Below are positions 56,401 through 64,000 of a DNA stretch of 64,000 nt, one piece after another. Numbering within the stretch: position 1 is the first letter of the stretch; every line of letters begins with the position of its first letter. Origin of the DNA: Sepiola atlantica (taxonomy: Eukaryota > Mollusca > Cephalopoda > Sepiida > Sepiolidae); assembly GCA_963556195.1 (NCBI GenBank), contig CAUVYP010000244.1, forward strand, positions 3,906,001-3,970,000. The letters run 5' to 3'. Position numbers and translations under genes: made by a program. The notes beneath the pieces were generated by a model. The model was not told the origin of the DNA. It did no database searches and worked only from the letters and a program-made list of their open reading frames with translations.

Positions 56401-57470
56401 ATTAATATGAGTTCTTAGCTATGCGAACTGGGCTGGAGATAGGTGCATATATAGTATGTGCACCCTTGCAGAGATAGATAAGTATATAGTATGCGCGCCA
56501 GGGTTGCGAGATAGGTACGAATATAGTATGCGCACCAGGCCGGCGATAGGTACGAATATAGTATGTGCACCGGGCCGGCGATAAGTATATATAGAGTATG
56601 TGCACCGGGATTTCAATAGGCACGTATCTAGTAGTGCAGAGGGGTGGCGATAGGTATTTATTTAGCATTTGCACCGGGGCAGCGATAGGTACATATGTAG
56701 TATGCACACCGGGCGCGGCAATAGGTACGTATTTAGCATTCGCTCCGGGGCGGCGATAGATACATATTTAGCATTCAGGGGTTGCGATAGGTACGTATAT
56801 AGCGTCTGCACATGGGCGGCAATAAGTACGTATATAGCATGCGAACCGGAGTGGTGATAGGTATGTATTTAGTATGTGCTTTGGGGCGGCGATCGGTACG
56901 TATATAGCATGCGCACCGGGGCGACGATAGGTACGTATATAGCATGCGCACCGGGGCGGCAAAAGATACATATTTAGCATTCGCACCGGAGCGGCGATAT
57001 GTACGTATTTAGCATTCGCACCGAGGCGGCGATATCTACGTATATAGCAAGTGCACATGGGCGTCAATAAGTACGTATATAGCATGCACACCGGGGCGGT
57101 GAGAGGTATGTATTTAGCATACGCTCCAGTGCAGCGATCAGTACATATCTCGCACGCGCACCGCGTGGCGATAGGTACGTATGTAGCATTCGCACTGGGG
57201 CGGCGAAAGGTACGTATTTAGCATTCGCACCGTGGAGGCGATATGTACGTATTTTGCATTCGCACCGGGGCGGCAATAGGTATGAATTTAGCATTCGCAC
57301 CAGGGCGGCGATAGGTACTATTTAGCATTCGCACCGGGACGGCGATAGGTACTATTTAGCATTCGCACCGGGACGGCGATAGGTACTATTTAGCATTCGC
57401 ACCGGGGAGGCGATAGGTATGTATTTGGCATTCGCACCGGGGCGGCGATAGGTACGTATATAGTAACCAG
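56401..57470 (+). repeat. 35-36-bp minisatellite, about 29 copies
   Basis: Unit GCGATAGGTACGTATTTAGC followed by ATTCGCACCGGGGCG. It is GC-richer than the neighbourhood, with lengths of 33-37 bp. The 57300-57420 part is the most homogeneous (ACGGCGATAGGTACTATTTA repeated). The stop-poor minus strand produces long apparent frames (RTYRRPGAHAIYVPIAAP-like), which I treat as by-products. Confidence 0.95.
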
Positions 57471-57527
57471 TTTATTTGTGTTTTAACTTATTTTTGTTGG
57501 AAAAAAATATAAAATGATTTAAATTGG

Positions 57528-58140
57528 CACTTCTGCAGATTAGGGACGGGCTGAAATTTATTTGTGTTCATTTTAGAAGAGCTCCAATAGTGTAAGGGGT
57601 CGACAACTCTTTTTTTTCCACTCCCCCCCACCCCCCTGCAGAGTCGTTTTGAACAAATTTCTGAATTGTATCCCACTTTAGAGTGTTTAAGTTTTGAGTG
57701 GAACACTAATAGACTGACAGATGAGCAGAGAGAAGGTGAAGGATGGGGAGAGAGGGGAGGGGATAAGAAAAACGACAGCTTCAAACTGTCTCCTTCTATC
57801 ACCTTCTTCCTCTCGCTCTCTTCCCCTCTCCCCCTCTCTCTTTCTCTCTTTAAATTTTTATATCGGCTCAAGATAGAAAAAAAGAATTTTTCAAACTGTA
57901 TAAAATTTTAAAAATGTTAAACCAAATACGATGACTTCTAATTTCAATTTTTAAACTGTTAGTTTTGAAATGAAAAAATATACTGTTGATTTTCTCAAAT
58001 TTTAATAAATTAAAATAAATTTTCAATAAATGTTCTATTAATTAATTGAATTTGCATTACTTGTTTAAAAAATTCATATTTTCAATTTTCAAAGAAATTA
58101 TCCACTTAAAAGTGAAACAAAAAGAGAGTTGTCGGCCCTT
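57528..58140. repeat. fold-back family A copy with purine/pyrimidine hairpin
   Basis: Left arm 57528-57620 (GGCACTTCTGCAGATTAGGG, AGAGCTCCAATAGTGTAAGG). The right end near 58115-58150 (AGAGAGTTGTCGGCCCTTTA) is cut by the SINE-like unit. 57722-57770 is purine-rich (GAGAGAAGGTGAAGGATGGG...) and 57785-57856 is its pyrimidine-rich near-complement, forming an imperfect hairpin. Confidence 0.7.
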
Positions 58141-58141
58141 T

Positions 58142-58376
58142 ACACTATTTCATTTATTTCAATATTTGGCGCTTGTTCGTAATACTCCACCACCCGTTTT
58201 CCCCATATTTTTTTTACTGCAAACGAGTAAGACTGTCTCAACGGGGTCATCTGTTGGCTATAGGTGGTGACCCGTGATGTCTAAGAACAAGATCCTGGTG
58301 GATGAGAAGTCTGTATCCTGGTTTCCTAAATGGTCACGTGATTTGCAACACTTCATTTTGGCCCTAACTTGGACTA
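58142..58376 (+). repeat. SINE-like unit, second copy
   Basis: About 230 bp matching 27808-28048: AATACTCCACCACCC, CAACGGGGTCATCTGTTGGCT, GGTGACCC(G/A)TGATGTCTAAG and TGGTTTCCTAAATGGTCAC. This copy lacks ~20 bp present in the first (CATTTACGGACCATTTTCAG). No tail or clear target duplication identified. Confidence 0.78.
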
Positions 58377-58440
58377 GACGAGAGGTTAGAGTGAACCGAT
58401 CCAACCGAGCGGCCGACCATGACGTCATGCCTTATCAAAA

Positions 58441-58760
58441 ATAGTTCATCCCGATAGTACAATAGAAGCTGATCTTACTTAGATCAGATGCCCATCTCAT
58501 CTGTAATGATCTCAGAGGAAGATTCAATCTGGACAGTAAAGGGAGATATGTGAAGAACTGGAGACTTCGATGGTATGGCCACGTTGAAAGAATAAATGAG
58601 GGTTCTTGGGTTAGAAGATGTAGAACAGTTGAGGTAACAAGGCTTCTTAAAAGGGGAAAACCAAGAACATAGAAGGAACTGAAAAGGATGGATCTGGTAG
58701 TTAGAGGGAGGAATAAAGACCTGGTCAGAGATAGGTTAGTTTGCATGTCAATTTCTAAAA
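58441..58760 (+). pseudogene. LINE C-terminal fragment (RTE/CR1-like family)
   Basis: A plus-strand frame reading NLDSKGRYVKNWRLRWYGHVERINEGSWVRRC...KRGKPRT, then a TAG, then KELKRMDLV...NKDLVRDRL. The (L)RW(Y/F)GHVER...GRPR(K/T)W block is the familiar C-terminus of a widespread invertebrate LINE family. Truncated upstream. The 60.6-kb fragment has the matching N-proximal part. Confidence 0.75.
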
Positions 58761-59173
58761 GCAGCTTAACAAACGTTAAACAGAATATAATGATTTCGAA
58801 TAAATGATTCCAAGTAGAGTATATGTTCTATAGTCAGAAGAGGAGAAATCATTCATGACTGAGGCAATTTTTTGGTCTGAATGATTAAAAATGTTTATTT
58901 TGTTTACTTCAAACTAAAACGTATTGCCACTAGAACGTTAGGGGCTACTGGGATAGGGGCCAGATTTAGACGGGGACAATTTGGGTGAAAAGCTGAACAG
59001 CAATCTGTTTGTTCACATTACATTTAAATTTCTGAATATTCCGTATGGTCGATGGAGCAGTGAAGAAATTCCGAATGCAAGCGGTCCAAGGAAAGATCAG
59101 AATAGAAAATTCTCTGGGGGCATCTGTAGTGAAGGGTGGGATTTTGCTGCTAGTTGGGTAGGTCGGGAGTATT

Positions 59174-59555
59174 GATTTACTCCTCTCCAGGAGTTAGGCA
59201 CAAGGCCCGTTTTTATCCTACTCCCACAAGTAAGATGTGACACAAAGTCGGGTCGGGTAAGTGGGGTTTGAAAGGCCAGCGCCCGAGAGGTGAGCATTCT
59301 GGCCATTTAAAAATTGCCTGGGCAGCCCCGTCGGCATTCCCCGGTAGGGGCACCTCAGACAGTAAGCAATAAACTTTCTCCTCCCCAAAGAGGGGAGGCA
59401 AAGCCTGGAAGGGTGGACCTCCTATAACTGCACAGGACAGACCCATTGACCGGCATAAGTCAAGCCCCGAAGAACAAGACAATACCAGTATGGGGTGCAG
59501 TATCCATCGGAACAGATACTACACTTTGATCTTAGCCAAAAGGCCAAGAATTGAT
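59174..59555 (-). mobile_element. SINE copy A (382 bp) with U2 snRNA-derived head
   Basis: Flanked by a 7-bp duplication GAGTATT at 59167-59173 and 59556-59562 (plus strand). Minus strand starts ATCAATTCTTGGCCTTTTGG, then CTAAGATCAAAGTGTAGTATCTGTTC. This matches the first ~45 nt of U2 snRNA including the GTAGTA branch-point recognition core. The body then matches copy B. It ends GAGAGGAGTAAATC. It has inserted cleanly into the C-terminal domain of a LINE. Confidence 0.88.
59510..59555 (-). ncRNA. U2 snRNA 5'-end homology (head of SINE A)
   Basis: About 45 nt beginning at the SINE's first base. Differences from vertebrate U2 as I recall it: three or four substitutions before GGCC and one extra A in CAAAGTG. 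Similarity stops after CTGTTC, so Sm site and stem-loops III/IV are absent. This is not a functional U2 gene. Confidence 0.88.
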
Positions 59556-60000
59556 GAGTATTTTTGTTGAAGAAGTGGATACAAGTGCATCAGAGCACAT
59601 TCCATGGAATTATTTGTAAAACAAGCACAGGGATGCAATACCGTGGCGATGTGACAGGGGCTTGAGTTTGGCAGACAGTGGTGAAGAAACTCTTTTTTGC
59701 ACCCTGTCCAAGGGGGAGAGGATTGTGGTTGGTGCACTTGCCCGGATGTGACAACAATATTCCATACATGGGCGAATGGTTTCTTTATAAAGATATAGGA
59801 TACTATGTTTCGCCTGGAGATTCTCGGGTGCTGACTGGAAATTTCGATGTCTTTTCAGAATCTGGGAAGCTCCAGAGTGGTGGCACCCAATAGCTTGTGG
59901 AACGCATCCTCTCTCTGACGGTAGGCATTGTCTATTGTGCATTTAAAAATGCGAGTTTCGGATTATTGCAGTTCATAGGCCGAGCACAACCTTTGAGCGG

Positions 60001-60635
60001 ATTTCCTGTTTTCCGCAGTTGTAGGTGTTCAACACGGGTCCAAAGTACATAGTTTTAATGGGTTTTTGGACTGCCATCCTGAGAGAGATAAGGTCGGGGA
60101 GAAGATGGCTAGAGTATCGGATACATGTGAATGCTGTGTGTCTGATCAAATGGTTAAATGCGATCTTGATCATACAAGCCGGGAGATGTGGACTATGGCT
60201 TCCTATTAAGATGTTACTTAGAAAGGCGATGTAAACTTTATATCACGTCATACGTTCCATTGTTTAGGCTGATCAGAGAATACAGTGATTATGGTCTGGT
60301 TGAATTTAAACAATGACTAGTTTAGCCGGGTACTGGAAGTTGAATACCTTATTGCTGGAAAGATGCGATTTTATTCAGCGGGCTCTACTGTAGTGGGGGA
60401 GTTTACCGAGAGTAAGCAATGATTTAGTTTAAAAACTAAGATCTCTCCATTAGATATAGTCTGAACCTCACACGACAAAAAGCCAAGTCAAAAACATTTA
60501 GAAAGTACATTGACCCAGGAAATGGCTGCAGAGGTATTCTCTAACCAAAAAACTAGTTATGGGGCCAGAAACGTGAGACTAAAGAGCATTAGAAGGTTCA
60601 ATTAAATAAAGTATCTAACAAAGCTGAGGACTTCA
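60001..60635. other. decayed sequence, no gene assigned
   Basis: Between the two LINE fragments. A minus frame at 60173-59973 (MAVQKPIKTMYFG) could be remote LINE sequence but has no diagnostic motif. Confidence 0.35.
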
Positions 60636-61140
60636 ACACAGAAGATCGCAAGGAAGAGTTCTGTCGAAAGAAAGCTGTGAAAGCCAGGTTTTCAGATATA
60701 TTACGTAGGGATGACCAAAAGAATATGCAGGACAGCTAAACATGTGGCAAAAACAAATACGGATATTGTTGGAGAGAAGTGCATTCGGAATGACAATCGA
60801 GTGTTAACAACAAATGAACAGGACAAGATGGCTGAGACTTGGAAATGTTGCCACTATAAGAAATTGTTGAATACTGAGTTTTCATGGAACCATGAAAATC
60901 TAGTAGTTGTTGAAGCAGTATCTGGTCCAGCTATAAGAATTGAGAAAGAAATAGTATGGGAGGCTGTGAGTAAGATGAAGAAGGGTAAGGCTGGAGGACC
61001 ATCAGGCATTGTTGCAGAAATGTTGAAGACTGTGCATAAAAGAGCCATTGAAATGATCACAGACTTGACAAATCAGACAAAACAGAGGTTGTCATCCCGA
61101 AAGACTGGAAACTTCGTACATTGCCCTGTTTGTTTTCTGT
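60636..61140 (+). pseudogene. LINE pre-RT fragment (RTE/CR1-like family)
   Basis: 60636-60710 (EFCRKKAVKARFSDILRRDD) shifts into 60711-61140 (RTAKHVAKTNTDIVGEKCIRNDN...NTEFSWNHENL...IVWEAVSKMKKGKAGGPSGIVAEML). The KMKxGKAxGPSGI...EM motif is the start of the RT domain in this LINE family. It ends abruptly near 61140, before the catalytic blocks. Same strand and family as 58441-58760. Confidence 0.78.
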
Positions 61141-61735
61141 TCTAAAGAAAATGTTGGGATGGTCTTACTAGAGTGTTTTTTTTTATTGTCCCGATCTTTA
61201 TCATGTTCCCATATTGTCATTTCTTTCATAAACAAATAATAATTTTAAATATTTCAGGATATTTTAAGTAGGGTAGTCTAGAGAGTAAATGTGATATTGT
61301 GGTAACTGCTAAAGTGTAGTATGTGTTCTTTCGTTCTCGGTCAGACGAGAAATCCTTCTCGACTGAGGTAAATTTTGTCTCTCAAGATCTAGATTTATCC
61401 ACATGAAGTTACCTAATGACGACAAAAACACACACAGACAATAACAGCAAATAGTTTAACACCTTCATTTTTAATCATAATTTTTGAGTTTCGCCATTCT
61501 CCTCAACTTATTTTTTACTTAAACCGTGTTTTAATAAAAAATTAAAATAAAATGTTTTATGTATTTTTGAGATGAGGATTGATAATTTGTATAATTTGGA
61601 CTACTTTTTCTCACGAAAATCAGCTCGTACGCTATTACTGCACGAATATTAAATATACTCAGCTTTTTCTTTGCTAAAAGAAAGATTCAGTTTGTTCTTG
61701 ATGGCCGTATATCTAAAAATCACATCAACGCGCGT
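61141..61735. other. AT-rich stretch, no gene seen
   Basis: Contains TCTCGGTCAGACGAGAAATC...TCTCGACTGAGGTAA at about 61335-61375, a stem-forming phrase shared with 12.2 and 49.6-49.8 kb. Confidence 0.4.
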
Positions 61736-62445
61736 GTGCACCAGTGATTGATACTTGGATCACTATTATTCCTGATCTTCATAAATCACCTACCTGATGC
61801 AATTGCATCTGGGATGGGTGTATTTGCTGATGACATGGCGCTCTTTCCCGGCATGAGAGCAAAGCGCATGGCCACACATGGAGGGTATAGGTGAATCCTA
61901 AGAAAATGACCTCCAGTCTGTAAAGGAATGGAGCCAAAAATGGATGGTCACTGTTGCAGAGGTAGGCTCCCTCTACCAGGCTAGAAAACTTCTAACAGCT
62001 GCCCGTATCCGAGATCTTTACAAAGCCATCATTCACCCAACAGGGAGAATTGTTGCCACATTTGGGCTGGTGCACCAACTATTGGTATCTTCCTCTTGGA
62101 CAGGATGCAAAAAAGAAAAGCGATTTCTAATCTAATAGGTCCCATACTGTCTGCAATGCTCCAGTCTCTGTCACATCGCCAGTGTTGCATCAAGTCCTTC
62201 CACCGAACCTGCTCCGATCAACTTACTGCATTTGCACTTCCCAAACGAAAATACTCTCGACCCACCCGACGAGCAGCAAAATCCCACCCCTTCACTGCAG
62301 AGATCCCAAGATGCCAGAAGATGTCTACTCTAATATCTTCTTTCTTCAAATAGCTTGACATTGGAATTCCCTTCCTGCTCACTGTTTTACCCGACTCTAC
62401 CAACATTCAGAAAAGTAATTGGAAGATGAACAAACATCTTGCTAC
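61736..62445 (+). pseudogene. APE-type LINE 3' part, plus strand
   Basis: RT catalytic segment LLFLIFINHLPDAIASGMGVFADDMALFPG near 61765-61855 with FADD intact. A deletion or shift leads to EWSQKWMVTVAE and RDLYKAIIHPTGRI (compare LYK...I(R/H)PCMEYCCH elsewhere), DRMQKRKAISNLIGP and LSHRQCCI. The C-terminus is KYSRPTRRAAKSHPFTAEIPRCQK. It ends near 62470. It shows the uninterrupted site into which SINE A inserted in the 59-kb copy. Confidence 0.8.
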
Positions 62446-62499
62446 CCAACTCCCTACCCAGGTTTTCCTAAATTACAGTTGCCAGTACTGGCAATATGA

Positions 62500-62665
62500 C
62501 GTGTTAGGAGCATGGGCATCGGCACCGGGTGGGGGGCTCAAGCCCCCTCACCTTTTTTACTTGCGCCCCCCCCCCCCACTTTACGGTCACCAATAATTAA
62601 GTTATATACGAAGGTGTTTAACCGCCCCCCCCCACTTTTATAACTGTCCCGCCGGCCCTGGAGTG
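62500..62665. repeat. poly-C rich transposon-end-like sequence
   Basis: Contains C13 and C9 runs each followed by ACTTT(T/A), plus GTCCCGCCGGCCCTGG. Reads like a C-rich short repeat; no copy elsewhere in the window. Confidence 0.4.
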
Positions 62666-62824
62666 AAATGTGTGTTTGTATTGTTCCAAACACGACAATA
62701 TTCAATAGTTTAACTTTTCAATAAGTTAAATATCTAAATCATGTTTTAGTAAAACAAACCTTATCAAAGTTACGGATAGGCGAGAAACTCAAAGCCACGC
62801 CATAAAATCAAATAGTTTAACTTA

Positions 62825-63170
62825 TAATAATTACACACACAGACACACACATAAATGTGCGTATATATATTACACACAGACGCGTGTAAATAAACAAATA
62901 TACGCACTTAAACACTTAAACAAAAAAAGTAAAAATTAACAAAAAAAATCGCTATTTTATTAAAAACGAAAAAAAAGACGTAATTCAAAAATTTCATTTT
63001 TTATTTTCAATAAAATATTTTTCAAATTTAATTCCAGTTTTCCATCTTTCCACACACACATAAATAAATGGCAGTATACACACACACACACACACATTTA
63101 AACGTCACTAAACACAAACATCACATACACACAAATATACGCACGTTACACACACCCACACACATAATAT
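62825..63170 (+). repeat. interrupted (CA)n/(TA)n microsatellites
   Basis: (CA)n at about 62830-62852, 63050-63060, 63076-63100 and 63130-63165, with a short (TA)n near 62863, separated by A-rich sequence. Confidence 0.92.
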
Positions 63171-63389
63171 TATTCTCAAACTTATTTTTAAATTTTCATC
63201 CTAGTTTTTCAATCTTTTTTTAACAGAAACAAAAATTCGAGGATAAATTAATTCCTCCATTTTTAATTCGTTCAAAAAATGCAGTTTATTTTTCCCTTTT
63301 CCACAAAAATGAGAGAAAATTAAAGAAATTCCCATTTCTTTGCGTTGAAAGTTTTCAATAAATGATAACGGGTATATGTTACGACGCTC

Positions 63390-63790
63390 AGAAGAGGCGC
63401 GAACGGGGTCCAAAAAAAGAACGAGAAAGAGTTTAAAAACATAAATTTGCAACAAGTAAAGTTGACTTATGTCTACAATAGACATTTTTCTACTTACCTA
63501 TGTAATTTGTTTGTATTTTTATTAGATGTTAAAAAAAAATTTCCTTTTTTTAAAAACATCTACTTTCTCAAAGATAAATGGCGGCCGGTCACTCGATATT
63601 ATTACGTAGAGCGGCCATTTTGAATTCTTCGCAAATAATAAATAGCACTTCAAACGGGTTTAAAATACAAACAAATAGCACATGCAAGTATTAAACTAAC
63701 TTTTACAGCTTACAGTTACTTTTATTTGTTGTAAATTTGTTTTTTTTAGCGTTTTTACTCTGCTGAGTCTCGTAAAAGATGCCCAATGAT
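63390..63790 (+). repeat. dispersed repeat, second copy of the 30.6-31.4-kb family
   Basis: Blocks TTTGTTTGTATTTTTATTAGA, AAATAGCACTT and CTTTTATTTGTTGTAAATTTG align in order with 30790-31400. The rest to 64000 is AT-rich; near 63949 GGTACTTGTGTAGTTTACAGACC resembles a fold-back end at 4626. Confidence 0.65.
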
Positions 63791-64000
63791 AATCCATTTT
63801 TTTTAAACATTAATTAAATATTGATTAAATCCTATTTCAGTCACCAAAATTATTTAGAGTTTCGGTATTTTACGCAAACAATTTATTTTTTAAAAATTTA
63901 AATCATGTTAGATTTTTTATTTTTCAAATTCAAATTGTTCCATCTTGGTACTTGTGTAGTTTACAGACCGTATTATTTTAAAAAATAAGATTTTCAAATT

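Larger units (their letters stand above)
58900..60000 (-). pseudogene. APE-type LINE 3' part, interrupted by SINE copy A
   Basis: 59942-59563 reads ...CHHSGASQILKRHRNF, KETIRPCMEYCCHIRASAPTT, LDRVQKRVSSPLSAKLKPLSHRH. The SINE 59174-59555 intervenes, and the domain resumes at YSRPTQLAAKSHPSLQMPPE, then decays. Same family as 40290-42735 and 61740-62440. Its frameshift near 59600 and degraded end make it dead. Sequence at 60000-60640 is too decayed to assign. Confidence 0.82.

Noticed and set aside
56402..57300. Long minus-strand frames rich in YRRPGAH and YVPIAAP repeats
   Set aside because: They coincide exactly with the 35-36-bp minisatellite, change frame with unit length and have no non-repeat domain.
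57666..57911. Overlapping frames on both strands in the purine/pyrimidine hairpin
   Set aside because: Low-complexity Glu/Arg and Ser/Leu/Pro runs from the repeat, no start or family support.
59213..59482. 89-residue frame across the SINE
   Set aside because: The region is a SINE body with matching non-coding copy elsewhere; the frame is not conserved between the copies.
1..64000. tRNA, 5S or rRNA genes
   Set aside because: No cloverleaf with A and B boxes and no rRNA core sequence recognised on either strand by eye; the U2 match is a 45-nt fragment only.

Overview
This is metazoan, almost certainly invertebrate, nuclear DNA. It is AT-rich, with GT-AG introns, AATAAA signals, microsatellites, minisatellites and several retrotransposon clades. 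C2H2 zinc-finger debris beside RLE-type LINEs, a P-element/THAP9-like transposase and K02A2.6-like gypsy elements would suit a lophotrochozoan or similar animal, but I cannot name a species. I see no convincing host housekeeping gene. The window is essentially a layered transposon graveyard, with one fresh insertion and one unidentified intact ORF.

Layout. 1-1.3 kb: 3' end of a gypsy-type pol and its probable LTR. 2.7-5.2 kb: two fold-back elements, the second holding TTAGGG-like repeats. 5.6-5.9 kb: a 44-bp minisatellite. 7,293-12,068: a young, complete gypsy element (164-bp LTRs differing at one base, TSD CTAAC) with one frameshift in RT and a 269-bp palindrome before its 3' LTR. 12.1-13.8 kb: an unidentified 298-codon ORF with leader and poly(A) signal. 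13.9-15.2 kb: a possible LTR and a palindromic MITE. 15.2-19 kb: dispersed and tandem repeats. 20.7-27.7 kb (minus): an R2/R4-like LINE with restriction-like endonuclease, preceded by tandem 5' modules that start in zinc-finger sequence. 29-32.5 kb: a 56-bp array and fold-backs. 33.3-39.7 kb (minus): a P/THAP9-like transposase pseudogene split by a 3.9-kb gypsy element (TSD TTTAC). 40.3-43.1 kb: an APE-type LINE with RT deletion and a 38-bp satellite at its 5' end. 43.7-46.3 kb: fold-back and ~500-bp tandem repeats. 47.2-47.7 kb: SINE copy in a fold-back arm. 50.2-52.9 kb: a broken intron-containing transposase-like gene. 53.5-57.5 kb: satellite block. 58-62.5 kb: LINE fragments on both strands, one split by a SINE whose head is the 5' end of U2 snRNA. 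62.5-64 kb: poly-C, (CA)n and another dispersed repeat.

Relationships. The elements are nested, so insertion order can be read: SINE into LINE, SINE into fold-back, gypsy into P-like transposase, LINE plus satellite into a dispersed repeat. The most novel items are the U2-headed SINE with exact target duplications, the long palindrome inside the young gypsy element, the satellite apparently seeded by a LINE target site, and the unidentified ORF at 12.6 kb. All identifications come from reading motifs and repeats by eye; no database search was possible.
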